NCBI GenBank assembly: GCA_963575745.1
Contig: CAUYUJ010016138.1
Coordinates: 234,426 to 298,425, forward strand
From: Prorocentrum cordatum
Lineage: Eukaryota > Sar > Dinophyceae > Prorocentrales > Prorocentraceae
Direction: 5' to 3'
Length of the DNA stretch: 64,000 nucleotides
Part shown: piece after piece, positions 10,997 through 21,399 of the stretch
Layout of the letters: each line of letters begins with the position of its first letter
Position numbering within the stretch: position 1 is the stretch's first letter
Notes under the pieces: generated by a model
Database searches by the model: none
Told to the model about the DNA's origin: nothing
The model's input: the letters and a program-made list of their open reading frames with translations, nothing else
Made by a program: the position numbers and the translations under genes

Positions 10997-11156
10997 CGAG
11001 AAGATGGGGTCGGAGGATCGCGCGTCATCGCCGATGAATCGACGAGAGGGCTCGATGTGGAGCCGCATGTCCCCCACGCCGACGGCGGTGCCGATGCATC
11101 GCCGGCGTCGCCGATGCATCGGCGATGCGGCGCGATCCTCCGACCCCATCTTCTCG
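10997..11156. repeat. Perfect 27-bp inverted repeat around GATGCATC-rich loop
   Basis: The arm 10997-11023 (contains GATGGGGTCGGAGGATCG) is the exact reverse complement of 11130-11156. The 106-bp loop itself holds two CCGATGCATC(G) palindromic elements. It could form a long hairpin in DNA or RNA. No flanking target duplication was recognised. Confidence 0.85.
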
Positions 11157-12486
11157 GGCCCCATCCCTGAGGGCCCTGTTCGAAGAGTGGCGCGGTGACT
11201 GCAGTCTGAAGGGGAGGCGACGCTCTGGAAGGGATGGACCGCGGCGCCAGAGCGGAGAAGTTAGCGGTACCAAGCAGCGCACGGATAGGAGGGGAGGTCA
11301 GAGGAGGAAAAGGCACTCATACCGCTACCCTCCCCTCGTTTTCCCTTTTTGGGGTCTCTTGGGAGGCCCTCGTCCCCAACGCTGGATTCGCTTCGAATTT
11401 TTTGCCAGAACGCTCATCGGGAGAGGTTCGGAGAATATCGGTATCGGTACCTGTTGGCTTCTCCAGGATGGGGGTGGTCTCTTTTTGCTCTCCGTCCACG
11501 GCCGCCGAGGGCACTGGCTTTTTGAAGTTTGCCGGCACCGCCGACACCCCACCGTACCGCCCTCGGCGCGGACCCGAGGTGGAGGTGGGACAAACAGAGA
11601 AGAGATGATCCAGTAGGAAACAGTGTCGGCGAAGGGGTGCGCGCAGAAGGTAGTTAGGGTTCGACGATGGGTCAAAAGCAATGTTTGAGGTGGACGCCCG
11701 TGGTGCAACGGTTGGGCCGACGATGGGGACCAGGATGTTTGTAGTTTGTAGTGGTGGAAAGACGATGTGATGACGGAGAGTATCGGTTTCGAGGCAGTTC
11801 ATGGTATGTGGCGCGGCGCGTGATACGCGATAGGAGGTGGTGGCAGTGGTATCGGTAGTCGCAGGAAGAGGAATTCGCAGGAGGACGAGGGATAGTCTCT
11901 GTGCAGGAAAAGCATATCTGATGACGAGGGGGGGACTCGATCAAGGCTTGAGGAAAGCCAGCGGGACGCAGGCCAGCCCGCTGCAGGGAGGATGGCAGGG
12001 AAGATGAGGAGGAGCAGCAGCAGCAGAAGGTGATGCGGATGTACACGAGGATGAGGACGGATCGGGATCTGGGATTCAGATGAGGAGAGATGACTATGGG
12101 GGAAAGGGATGTAGTTAGAGAGGGCGGCGAGGATGAGTATGGGAAGTGAGGATGAAGTGGCACGAGAGGATGAAGAGGAACTGGAGGAGCTGGAGTAGAA
12201 CGAATGGAGGACGAGGAACATGCGAGGAGTAGGAGGAGGAAACTGTGGCAGAGGAGGAGGAGGAGGAGGAGGAGGACATGAGGTAGACACTGACGTTTAA
12301 ATGAGCTCGTAGTATGCCGAGAGGGAGGGGGAGGGGGGGACGAAGGAGGGAGCATGGGGTATGGGAGGGAGTGGGGACGAGGCAAACGGGCGGGGGAGAG
12401 AGGGCCCCTGACCTCCGCAATGACACCTTGTGCACACTTCTCTCCTCGCTCCTCGGCGGTGAGCCCGGGGGGGGGGGAGTGAGACG
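11157..12486. other. No gene seen; GGA/TCC-biased sequence
   Basis: The stretch reads Ser/Pro/His-rich on the minus strand because of GGA/GAGGA bias (strongest about 12000-12290). No convincing gene or known motif was found. Confidence 0.45.
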
Positions 12487-12660
12487 GGGCGGGCCTTCTC
12501 AGAAGGCTCGGAAGCTCCCAGCCTTCTCAGAAGGTTTCTGAGCCTCCCCCGAAGACGTGGAAACTGTCTCAGAAGGCGTGGGGTCTTCTGATCAGTCCCG
12601 CCGTCTTCTGAGAAGGCCTTCTCCTTCTCACTTCCCCCTGGCTCGCATCCGATCTCCCCC
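12487..12660. repeat. Dispersed repeat with palindromic CTTCTGAGAAGG cores, copy 2
   Basis: At least six CCTTCTCAGAAGG or CTTCTGAGAAGG variants occur, followed by TTCTCACTTCCCCCTGGCTCGC and ATCTCCCC. The motif order agrees with copy 1 at 5166-5262, so this is a family member and not chance. Confidence 0.65.
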
Positions 12661-12972
12661 GACTCTGTCCAGAAGGTACTCGGCCCTCTCCGCGTTATGT
12701 TTTTTTTGTTCTGGGGGGGGATTTTGAGCGTTGATGGCTCTTACGGTCTGTTCCAGCCCGATTGGCGTCGGCGTCTCAAAGGACTGCTCCCCGCTGCAGC
12801 GTGGGCCTCGCTTCCGGATCGGCGCTGCGCTCCCCTCATTCAGAACCGCGGTCTCGCCCCAGCATGGGCCACTCTTCTGGATCCGAGTCCTTTTCCATCG
12901 TGGTCGCCCCCCCTCAGGGTCGCCTCGGCTTTCCCTGGTCCTCCTGCTCGACCCGCTCCTTCCACTCCAGCC

Positions 12973-12973
<1 letters not shown>

Positions 12974-13006
<33 letters not shown>
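12974..13006. repeat. CTG trinucleotide run
   Basis: There are about eleven CTG triplets. On the minus strand they encode a glutamine run inside an open frame that has no other support. Confidence 0.9.
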
Positions 13007-13008
<2 letters not shown>

Positions 13009-14037
13009 CGTCGTGGTCCTCCTCCTTCAACGTCCTCCTCTTTTTCCTCGTGCTCATCCTCCTGCTCGTCCGCCACCTGCTCCTCCAATGTACGCAGTTC
13101 CCTTTTCCCCGGATTGCGCAGTACAGAACGGGGTGGGCCCCCTTTGGACGTCCAGGTCCGCTACGACACGCGCAGGTGGACAGAGGAAAAGAAGCGTCAT
13201 GGGAATGGATGGGCGGGAGGGCTAGGATGTCAGACATGGCGTGAGCGTGCCTAGCCCCTTTCTTCTCTCCTCTCCTCTCTCCTCTCGTCTCCCCCGCCAT
13301 CCCCTGCCCAACTGCAACATGTTGGATCGCGGTCTGATCGTTTCGCTGGCTTAGCACAGAGAAGAAATAATTATAGAGTCGCGATTCAACCTGTCTGCGA
13401 TTGTGATTCCAGCGCGTTTCGTCCAGGAAGGTCCGCGGAGCGAGCTCTTGCAGGGCCCATTCCGACTCGACCGGCCAGAATCGATTTCGAGTCCTCCCGG
13501 TCCGGTCCCATTCGATTTTGATGTTCTGGCGATACGGTGCCTGGCCCGATGCTGGCAAGGCGCAACCGCGCATCCTGGAGCGACCGATCTGGTCCGATCT
13601 CAGATCCCGTGCCGATGCGGCCCGATCCGCCTCCCAGATCATGCCTTTATGTTTTCAATACGCGGTCCCCCGAAGCCCCGACCCTTTCCACAGGGCAGGT
13701 TATTCAGTCCGAGTCGTTTCTGACGGTCCCTGGGCCCGGCGAGGGCCCCTGGAGCCCGAAAATGGTCAAACACCGTCCGTCGTTTTTTCACGACGCGAGC
13801 GATCCGGTCGGATCTCCCGAGTCGATGATGATCGGCCCCGCCCTCGGCCGGCCCATTGGGCCTGGCTCCGACCGCCGCCTCACCCTCCCGACATCGGCTC
13901 GACCTACAGAGCGTTCTGACGATCTTGTCTATCGTTTGCGTGCCGATTCCGTTTTTGCAGCAATAGGTGGACGAAGACAGAATACGTCTGGTGTTCGCTA
14001 GTGGACCCGTCACCCGCAACTGCCCAGTTTTCGCGCA
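13007..14037. other. No gene seen; GATC-rich single-copy stretch
   Basis: Around 13540-13830 the sequence is rich in GATCCG, GATCGG and GATCTG variants. Several frames are open across it, but none has recognisable protein character. Confidence 0.4.
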
Positions 14038-14136
14038 GAAGACCGCCGAAGGCCGCCAGAGACCGCCGGAGACCGTCGAAGACCGCCAGAGGCCGACAGA
14101 CACCACCGGAGACCGCCGAAAACCGCCGAAGGCCCA
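14038..14136. repeat. GACCGCCGAA-type decamer array
   Basis: About ten diverged copies of a 10-bp unit (GACCGCCGAA, GACCGCCGGA, GGCCGCCAGA) stand in tandem. Confidence 0.85.
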
Positions 14137-14269
14137 TGGGCAACAAGGGGTCCACGATCGATCGCGTAGATCGCAGGAGAGGGCCTCGGCTAGGGCGGGG
14201 CCCCGCTCTCGGAGGAGGCGCAGGGGGGGACGGCTCGAGGCGGGCGTCGACGGCGCGACCCCGGGGCCG

Positions 14270-14426
14270 GGGGAGGAGGAGGAGGAGGAGGAGGAGGAGG
14301 AGGAGGAGGAGGAGGAGGAGGAGGAGGAGGAGGAGAAACTGGAGGAGGAGGAGGTCGAGGAGGAGGAGGTGGAGGAGGAGGAGGTGGAGGAGGAGGAGGC
14401 GGAGGAGGAGGAGGAGGGGCGACGAG
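14270..14426. repeat. GGA microsatellite
   Basis: A GGA tract is interrupted by AAACT, GTC and GCG variants. A second GGA tract lies at 14591-14657. Confidence 0.95.
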
Positions 14427-14590
14427 AGCAGCACAACAGCGAGAGGCTCCCGACGCGCCGAGGCCCTCGGAGCTGGTGGCGAAGCTGCTGGAGCGGCAGA
14501 GAGCGGGGGACTCGGCCCGCTTCGCAGGGAGCGGGGAGGCACGGCCGGACAGCCCACGCCGAGCGCCACCGCCCACCAAGCCACCCCAGG

Positions 14591-14657
14591 AGGAGGGAGG
14601 GGGAGGAGGAGGAGGAGGAGGAGGAGGAGGAGGAGGAGGAGGAGGAGGAGGAGGAGC
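14591..14657. repeat. GGA microsatellite
   Basis: A nearly pure GGA tract of about 65 bp. The stretch 14658-15286 after it has open GC-rich frames but no firm motif. It may be upstream coding sequence of the LINE-like fragment that follows. Confidence 0.95.
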
Positions 14658-15286
14658 ACGGTGCCCGGCGGGCAGCGGATCAAGGAGCTCGCGGCCTTGA
14701 TGTGCATCGCTCCTAAACATCGGTGGTCGGCTCCGTTCTGCGCGATCCCGCCATGTGATCTGATCGCGCTCACGTATCGGTCTGTTGTCCGGACTCGCTG
14801 CACCTGGTGGTGCGCTCGGCGTTGGTACGCCGAGCGGGTTTCGTTGCACCCTGTCTTCGGTGCGGCGTGCGCTGTGCTGAAGGCGGCTCGGGGGGTTCCC
14901 GCGTCGCGGTTGTTGTCGGTGGCGCTCTCGGAGCATTCTGGCGTGTTCGGGCTGCTCCCGGTTGCCGCCGGGTCGTTCCCCGAAGGCGTCTGGCTGCTTC
15001 CGGCCCCGGGGCTCGACCCCCGGGGCCGCGGCGGCGGTCGGCGCAGCAGCCGCCGCTGACAGCCGCGAAGCGAGAACCCGGCACCCTGGGACCCTTCGCC
15101 CCCCCCGGAGGGCTTTCGACGCCTCATCCGATCGCGGTCAGCGCGTTCTCCGGGAGTGCGCCCGGGCGGCGCTCCTTCGCCCCCGGGCGGCGCCTGGACC
15201 CCCGCCGCGGCACGACGAGGAGGGGATGGGGGAGATCGATCTGGCTGTTCAGAGCGCGCCGCCGTGGGCCCAGTTCCGGCGATCGC

Positions 15287-15646
15287 TGGGCCGATAATTA
15301 CGAGACGAACCTCCTCGCCGTTTGGAGGGGCGGGGCCGTGTGCACGCCGACGCGCAGGCACGGCGGCGCGTGCGTTTGCCCGTTCGGTTGCGGGCGCGCC
15401 CAGGCGTCGGCTCGGCACCTCTGGGCCGAGTGCCCGCGTTTTGCTGGACGTCGGCTCGAACTCGGGGGGAATCTGCGGGTCGCGCCGGCCTGGTGGGGGG
15501 CCCAGCCCCGCGTCACGGCGAAAACGGGGTGGATCACTAAGGCTGCCGGGGGCTCGATTCAGCGTCGGGCTCAGCTGCAGGTGATGGCGTGCCGCTTCGG
15601 CGTCGCCATCACGCAGGCGCTTGCCGGCCTCGGCGGGTGGGCCTTC
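15287..15646 (+). mobile_element. LINE-like 3'-end fragment with C-terminal zinc-knuckle motif
   Basis: One plus frame reads about 120 residues with W-A-D-N-Y-E-T-N-L-L, then CPFGCGRAQASARHLWAECP, a C-x3-C-x8-H-x4-C arrangement. This spacing, with the H-L-W-x-E-C-P ending, is characteristic of the C-terminal cysteine motif of non-LTR retrotransposon proteins. Upstream the same protein seems to continue in another frame (up to a break at 15297), so the copy is decayed. The end is open into GC-rich Pro/Val sequence with no clear poly-A tail. The clade cannot be assigned. Confidence 0.45.
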
Positions 15647-15973
15647 GGGGACGCGGTCTCCCCGCCTGGGGCCCACCTGCAGGTCCCCCCACCCTTCCCT
15701 CCCCTTTCCCTCCGGCGGGCGGCGGCCTGGCGGGCGGCGGGGCGGACGACGACGACGCTGACGACCTCCCTCCCCCTCCTGGTGGTGGCGGTGGCGGTCC
15801 CCCGGGTGCTGACAGCCGTCCTAATTGGCTCCGCCTCAGTCCTGTGGTCCACCGGCCCTTGTCCCGCTTCGCGCCCGGGTCTACTGCGGCCCAGGGGCTC
15901 CCCAAGGTTTGAACAGCGCTGCGCGCTGTTTTAAACAGCAGCCAGGGCAAAGGCACCCTGCTGCTTTCATTTC

Positions 15974-16283
15974 TCAGGAGGAGGAGGAGGAGGAAGAGGA
16001 TGAGGAGGAGAAGGAAGAAGAAGAATAATAAGAAAAATAACAATTCTAATAGGAAGAAGAAAAAGAATACTTATACGAATAATAATAATGTTAATACTAA
16101 TAAGAAGAAGACGAATAATGAACATAAGAATAAGAAGAAGAATACGAATACGAAAAAGAAGAAAAATAACAAGAATAAGAAGAAAAGGAGGAGGATGAGG
16201 AGGAGGAAGAGGGGGAGCAGGAGGAGGAGGAGGTGGAGGTGGAGGAGGAGGAGGAGGTGGAGGAGGAGGAAGAGGAGTCGTTA
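15974..16283. repeat. GGA/GAA/AAT purine tract
   Basis: A GGA tract passes into AAGAAGAATAAT-type sequence and back into GGAGGT. It abuts the 5' boundary of the 16.3-kb retroelement, so the element's true left end may have been lost in it. Confidence 0.95.
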
Positions 16284-16289
16284 CCATAC

Positions 16290-16563
16290 GCTCCCTGCCG
16301 CCGTCGATGTACATATAACCACATGCGCAGACGCATGCTTGGCTGTCTGCAGCTACCTGTGGTTCGGAGAGGAAAAAGGCCCGCGCCCGCCCCGCGCGCA
16401 CGTGCTCATACCGTATATTTTCCTTACCCGCAGCTTAACGGGAAACACAAATCCCCGGTACATTCCACGATGTCCAGTGACCCACTAGCATGGACCCCAA
16501 CAGTGAGAACTACCTTACTTGACGATGTTGGCCTGGTCGGGCGTAAGTTGGGTAAAGATGGGT
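16290..16563 (+). repeat. Retroelement 5' region, copy 1 (pair with 57012-57291)
   Basis: About 275 bp, from GCCGTCGATGTACATATAACC through the start codon at 16470 and the first 30 or so codons, is closely matched at 57012-57291, visibly well over 80 percent identical. The conserved part includes a CCGTATATTTTCC box shortly before the start codon. It may be leader or LTR-proximal sequence. Confidence 0.85.
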
Positions 16564-17384
16564 TATCAGCCGAAAGCTCTGGGCTATGGACAGTCGACCG
16601 TGTCGATGAAGATGGGGCAAGTGTGGATACTTCCGTGAACGTGGAGAAGAACGCGGGAGGAAAGACCAGCCCCACAGGTGTGGAAAGGTTTAAGGATAGA
16701 GTCAACGGACAGACAAAGTCGACCTCACAACGCATCCGAGAGACAAAAGCAAATATGTTGCAGAAGATCAACTCACCTGGGGGGCCAATATCGCCTGCAG
16801 AGGAGGATGGCAAGGCCATTGAGAAGCTGATCAAGAATAACCCCTTCTCCAATATACGAACGCCGTCTCCAGCAGGTGAGCCGTCGGGGTACGATGATAC
16901 CCCTATCAACCGAGGTCGAGAGGACACCCCTGTTCCAGACGATGATATCGACGAAGAGGACGATTGGTATGGGGGAAAACCCTGCCCGCGCAACCCGCTG
17001 TTGGGGGACGTTGATCAGGCTTATGTCGTAAACTCCAGCTCTTCGGACGAGGGCGACGAGAACGAGCGCGTCGCCGCGCCGGAGAAGGCGATGGCAATGC
17101 CGAGCTCATCCGAGACGAGTTCTGGATCGGCATCTGATCGGGCCCCGGAGAAGCGAGGTGCGGACTATGTCCGGAGAAAAGGGAAGTCACAGAGCCCGCG
17201 GGACAGTGTCGATAGTCAAAGGGACCTTGCGGCCTCGTCCGGGGGGTCTGGAATAGAGATTCGTCGCGGAAAAACCCCTAGGGCGACCCGGTGGGCGCGA
17301 AACAATCCCCGTGCGAAAAGCGCCCAAAGACCGAGCCTGGCGGCTCGAGTGGCCCAGAGGATCCCGAGCCAATCCCTGATCTGA
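16470..17384 (+). CDS. Retroelement N-terminal ORF (unknown function)
   Basis: The ATG at 16470 is chosen because the region from it onward is also conserved in the second copy at 57191 (M-S-[SI]-D-P-x-A-W-T-P-T-V). The product is 304 residues, hydrophilic and Ser/Asp/Lys-rich. It has an acidic stretch near residues 155-170 and basic Arg/Lys-rich sequence at the end. No catalytic motif is visible. It ends at TGA 17382-17384, but coding-like sequence continues downstream in shifted frames, so the stop may be a disruption and not the true end. It is most likely the amino end of the Gag precursor. Confidence 0.65.
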   Translation: MSSDPLAWTPTVRTTLLDDVGLVGRKLGKDGLSAESSGLWTVDRVDEDGASVDTSVNVEKNAGGKTSPTGVERFKDRVNGQTKSTSQRIRETKANMLQKINSPGGPISPAEEDGKAIEKLIKNNPFSNIRTPSPAGEPSGYDDTPINRGREDTPVPDDDIDEEDDWYGGKPCPRNPLLGDVDQAYVVNSSSSDEGDENERVAAPEKAMAMPSSSETSSGSASDRAPEKRGADYVRRKGKSQSPRDSVDSQRDLAASSGGSGIEIRRGKTPRATRWARNNPRAKSAQRPSLAARVAQRIPSQSLI

Positions 17385-17387
17385 AAC

Positions 17388-18292
17388 CTCGTGGAAGACA
17401 GTTATTCGAGTCACCTGGCTCGATTTCCAGGAGGTCGAGGTCGGGAAAGGGCGGCCGAAGTTGCAACTCACGGGGATCCGTTCACGGGTCATCTTTGTCC
17501 AGATCATCGACGTCTCGATCTTCAATCTGGGAGTCACGTGCGAATCGCGGCCCGGCGTGCGAGCCGGGCCCCGAGAATCGGTGCCCGGGCAGGACCGCCG
17601 ATTATCCGACCATATCGGAAGCCCGTGTGCCGGGGCTGCTCTGTCCAGTGTGGCCTGTGCAATCTTGCGTATCTTTGCCAGGAATGTCTGACGCCGAGGC
17701 AACGCATTTGCTTTGCGTATAAGGACCGCGAGTGGGAGCTGCGACAGGAAATGCGGCAACGCCAACTTGAGCAGGAGCGCGTTTCCGAAATAGCGGCCGC
17801 GCGCACGATGATGGCAGACGTGGAAGCAAGGCAGAGAGCACATCATGAACTGGCGGCACAGCAGGCCGAACACGAGCTTAATGCAATTCTCAAAAGGGAA
17901 AAAGGGCAGAAGGATGCCCTCTATGAGACTGCATTAAAAGCAGATAAGAGGCCCAGGAACAAAGCAGGGCCGAACAGGCTATCGCGGCACAGGCCCGACA
18001 AGCACTCCGTGGGGCGCAGGGCCGATAAGCGAAGTTCGAGGGGCAGGTCCGCGCCAGGCCCCGCGAGGCAACCATGGCGCAGGAACGGTCTGTTTCCGAG
18101 GCGGAACATATCGCAGCCACGTCTATCGCCGAGAGGCGCTGGTTGGAACAGAACGCCGTCGAAGCGAGGAGGACAGCGGACATGGCCCTACTGGAAGCCC
18201 AGGCTAAACAGCGACAGCTGGAGGACGAAACCAGGAATGCACAGATGGGGGTAGCCCATGCTCGAGCTGAGCTCCAGCGAGTTTCTGATTAA
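17388..18292 (+). pseudogene. Retroelement zinc-ribbon and coiled-coil segment, frameshifted
   Basis: Coding character moves between frames: Ser/Arg-rich to about 17560, then a cysteine cluster (CRGC-x3-CGLC-x5-CQEC, about 17622-17690). A charged coiled coil follows (REWELRQEMRQRQLEQERV and on to 17950), then another coiled coil in a different frame at 18074-18292. The cysteine pairs suggest a zinc-binding treble-clef or ribbon. At least two frameshifts are needed, and the region lies between the N-terminal ORF and Gag with the same orientation. It probably belonged to one precursor with them. Confidence 0.6.
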
Positions 18293-18464
18293 GCTCAAGC
18301 GTTGCTCCGATTCAGGACAGAGGGCAATGTCCCAGCGGGAGGATTCGCGGTCAAGGCTGGCCACGTCAGATGTGACCAGGTGATTTACATGCCACGCGGC
18401 TGACGCCCCGCAGACGAGCGAAAGATGCCAGATACCGTTTTGTGAACGGCACTTTGAATGGGTC

Positions 18465-20297
18465 ATGGGGCGGCGTACGCAGTGCGAAACCGATCGCATG
18501 CGTGACCATGAGGCAGCGCTGAGAAGACAGCATGAGGAAGAGGAAGCCACGGCGAAGAAAAGGGTGCAAGACGTGGAAGAAGCTGAACGGTTCATAGAGA
18601 TGCAAAGGGCCAACGAAGAGGCAGTAGCCCTTCGGCGCATTCACGAGCTGGAAGAGAAAGCCGAACAGCGCGCGCTCGCGATGGAGAAAGCAGCGCAAGT
18701 GCAGGCTGAGGAGATGCGCGAAAAGGCGGAGGCAAGGATGAGAGAATCACAGGCTGCCGCTGCCAAGGCTCGTGACAATGACAGCCATCAAAGGGAAATG
18801 GCCCCTAGCAGGATGCAGGAACAGAGAGAAGAAAGGAAGAAAAAGAAACCGAACGGACGGCCTGTCAGCAATTTTCCTGGATGCACTACGCCGGCCCGAT
18901 CGAAGAAGACCACGGCCGCTGCGGGGGGCCTCGCAGGGGGTGGCGATCAGCCTCTGCGCCAGGGCAATGCCCGCGGTGATGGGGGCGGGCCGGGGAAGAC
19001 GAAGGGTGGATCCGGCCGCGTGCCTGGGGGTGATAACCCTGATGATGGCGGCGACGGCGACGATGACGACGAAGACGATGCCGACGAGGAAGACGACTTC
19101 GAAGAGGAGGATTCCGAAGAAGAGGATTCCGATGACGAGGGCGACGAATCCTCCGAGGGGGAAGATGGGGACGCGGCGAACCGCAGAGCCAGACGATGCG
19201 CCGACGCCCAGAGAGCCGGGCAAGGCGATCCGGGGGGTGGGGGGCCACCGCCCTCGGGACCTCCAGGAGGAGGCGGGGGCCCAGGGCTCCCGGGCTCCGG
19301 CGGTCTGGTACCTGTGGTGGCACCGTGGATTGCGGCAGATCGAATCGACAAGATAATTCTGGATCCGCTGCCAGATGCGGGTTCCTTCCGTATGTGGAAG
19401 GAATCTGTCATTCGAGCGGTGGCATCGAGCTCGCAGCAAAATCATGCATTGGCGTCAAAGTGGATCGCCGAGGCATTCGAGCCAAAGCATGTCAAGGCAA
19501 AGGCTCTGAAATACCCAGGACCGCATTTCAGGAAACTGGGCATGCGTATTGCTGCGGACCTCATCGCGAAGATTAACGCGATTCAAAGGGATCCAAATGT
19601 CCCTCATGCCTCAAGGCACCTTGCTAACGCAGTTGATCTCGCTGACTCTGCCCTGATGAAGGACGGAGGGTTGCTCGCAGGAAGATCGATTCTTCCTGTT
19701 ATCCAAACCCATGCCACTACCCGCGAAGACCAGGGTCAGGTGTATACCCACGAGGACCTAATGGCTATCCAGATCAAAGGAGAAGGCAAACAGGCGGATC
19801 GCGACCTCTACCACTTCTACGATGAATGGACGGGGGTGGCACTGGAGACGGATAACCCCCACATGTCCTTCAGGCCCTCCATACAAAGTCATTTCTACAA
19901 GCAGATGAAGGAGTGCCTTTTCATGACGATGACTCCTGCAATGTATGACAACAGTAACGAGAAGCACGGAAAGGGCATGAAGTCGTATGAATGGCTACTA
20001 GGGGGAAGTGCAAACCAGATGCTGAAGGACCGGGGAGCAGATGTAATACCCAGCGGCGAGAAGACTGGTGGGGGGAACAAGGACTCCCTTACCATGAAAG
20101 ATGGGAGGCTCAAGAAGTCCGTCATCTGCCGACGCTGGCAAAAGGGGCAATGTTCCCTGAGCCGACAAGATTGCATGCGCCCGCGCCCCAAGAAGGCTGC
20201 GCCCGCATCCCAGCAGAAGAGAGGTAGGACTCAGGTGGCGACACCAGGCCCCTCCAATGGAGGTACAGCTGGGGAGAGCAGAGGGGGCAGGTCATAA
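18465..20297 (+). CDS. gag: Gag-like capsid protein
   Basis: The 610-residue frame has a Glu/Arg-rich coiled coil at about 10-125, a highly acidic segment at 191-236, a Gly/Pro linker at 252-280 and a folded core from about 295. The core starts IDKIILDPLPDAGSFRMWK, the pattern seen at the start of Gag in dinoflagellate copia elements. A cysteine cluster lies near the end (C555, C563, C570), resembling a CCCH knuckle that lacks its histidine. The product would form the particle that packages element RNA. The first ATG may not be the true start, since coiled-coil coding precedes it. In-frame TAA 20295-20297 is followed by more finger sequence in the same frame, so the stop looks secondary. Confidence 0.8.
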   Translation: MGRRTQCETDRMRDHEAALRRQHEEEEATAKKRVQDVEEAERFIEMQRANEEAVALRRIHELEEKAEQRALAMEKAAQVQAEEMREKAEARMRESQAAAAKARDNDSHQREMAPSRMQEQREERKKKKPNGRPVSNFPGCTTPARSKKTTAAAGGLAGGGDQPLRQGNARGDGGGPGKTKGGSGRVPGGDNPDDGGDGDDDDEDDADEEDDFEEEDSEEEDSDDEGDESSEGEDGDAANRRARRCADAQRAGQGDPGGGGPPPSGPPGGGGGPGLPGSGGLVPVVAPWIAADRIDKIILDPLPDAGSFRMWKESVIRAVASSSQQNHALASKWIAEAFEPKHVKAKALKYPGPHFRKLGMRIAADLIAKINAIQRDPNVPHASRHLANAVDLADSALMKDGGLLAGRSILPVIQTHATTREDQGQVYTHEDLMAIQIKGEGKQADRDLYHFYDEWTGVALETDNPHMSFRPSIQSHFYKQMKECLFMTMTPAMYDNSNEKHGKGMKSYEWLLGGSANQMLKDRGADVIPSGEKTGGGNKDSLTMKDGRLKKSVICRRWQKGQCSLSRQDCMRPRPKKAAPASQQKRGRTQVATPGPSNGGTAGESRGGRS

Positions 20298-20560
20298 TCA
20301 AGGGGCAAAGGTAAAAGCGATAAGAAAGACAGGGGCAAGGGTAAAGGCGACAACAAAGGTGGCAAGGAAGACCGCTCGAAGAAACATGATGGACGCGGCA
20401 GCAGCCGCGGGAGTAGTAACGCCCCATCAAAGGGAAAGAGTCGGGTTTGCTATGCCTACAGCCGCGGCCCCCAGAATTGTGATGGATCTCGTGGTAGAGA
20501 GCATCGACCGCTGACAAAACAGGAGAAGCAGGAGCGCGATGCCTGGGAACAATCTCTCCA
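20298..20560 (+). pseudogene. gag: Gag C-terminal finger segment downstream of in-frame TAA
   Basis: The Gag frame continues past the TAA as Lys/Gly/Arg-rich sequence and then C-Y-A-Y-S-R-G-x4-C-x7-H, followed by LTKQEKQERDAWE. This is the CCCH-type finger plus helix that normally follows Gag in related dinoflagellate elements. It has no ATG of its own in this position, so it only makes sense as part of Gag. Confidence 0.6.
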
Positions 20561-21396
20561 GAAGTTTGGAAAAAGGGCTGCCGCGCAGCCGCAATGCGGA
20601 ACAGGCGGCCGCAGCCGAAAATATTGTGAAGGCGTTGAAGACGCAGGCAGCTCCCGCCCAGGACGGAGGGAAGACGCACGGCGGAAAGTCCCGTGGTCAG
20701 AAGGGAAAGAGCAAAGCGAAATGCTGGTACCACCTGGACGGCCAGACGTACCCCTTCGGCGACAAATGTTGGCATAAGGCCAACACTCCCGGGCACCCGT
20801 GGCCCGGGGCGGCGGCGTCTGGCGCCCACGGTGCCGACGCCGCCCGCGCGGGCGCTGTCGCAGTGGCGATCTGCGCGGCATCCGCAGAACGGGTGCAGCT
20901 GGCATGTCCGGCTGTACCCTTCGCCGGGTCACGATCCCAGGCGATGAATCAAGGGCCAATGGCCAGCCCAGGAGATAAATGGTCAGACAGCTCTCCCTTC
21001 ATTGAGACGCTGAGATGCCTGATAGCTGGCGGTATCCGATCATACCCGAGGGGTGCGTTGGACCTGCTGGAGACAGGCAAGCCCGGGCGAAGTTCCCTGC
21101 GCTTCGACGCAGGCGGCACCCTTACCCGGATGCAAACTACTGTTCGGACAGATAGGAGGGCGCGAATAGACCTTTCGACACGTTATCCGACGCCATGGAC
21201 CCCGAGGAAGATCAAGGAAGCCGATCCGAGGCCGATTGCTTCGAAGCACGGGGATCCGCTTAGTTTTCCCAAGAAATGGCAAGAGTGGCGCACGAAGACC
21301 ACACGCGTGCACCAGCAGCTAGCCAATAACGACGCGAGCGATTTGGAGCATGAAGTGTGGAGGTTGTGGCTGGACAAGGAGCCTTCCTGCGACTGA
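20539..21396 (+). CDS. Gag-Pol linker with CCCH finger
   Basis: In another frame a 285-residue stretch holds C-W-Y-H-L-D-G-x4-F-G-D-K-C-W-x5-P-G-H, a CCCH-like finger at about residues 55-79. An Ala-rich stretch and a Pro/Arg/Trp-containing tail follow and end just before the protease. A frameshift against the upstream Gag extension lies near 20560, and another against the protease frame near 21390. It likely contributes nucleic-acid binding. Confidence 0.6.
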   Translation: MPGNNLSRSLEKGLPRSRNAEQAAAAENIVKALKTQAAPAQDGGKTHGGKSRGQKGKSKAKCWYHLDGQTYPFGDKCWHKANTPGHPWPGAAASGAHGADAARAGAVAVAICAASAERVQLACPAVPFAGSRSQAMNQGPMASPGDKWSDSSPFIETLRCLIAGGIRSYPRGALDLLETGKPGRSSLRFDAGGTLTRMQTTVRTDRRARIDLSTRYPTPWTPRKIKEADPRPIASKHGDPLSFPKKWQEWRTKTTRVHQQLANNDASDLEHEVWRLWLDKEPSCD

Positions 21397-21399
21397 CGA

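Noticed and set aside
12914-13642. Minus-strand frame with a glutamine run
   Set aside because: The run is a CTG microsatellite and the rest has no recognisable domain or supporting start context.
13904-15676. 590-residue minus-strand open frame
   Set aside because: It runs through GGA tracts and GC-rich DNA, lacks any motif, and lies opposite the better supported LINE-like C-x3-C...C frame.
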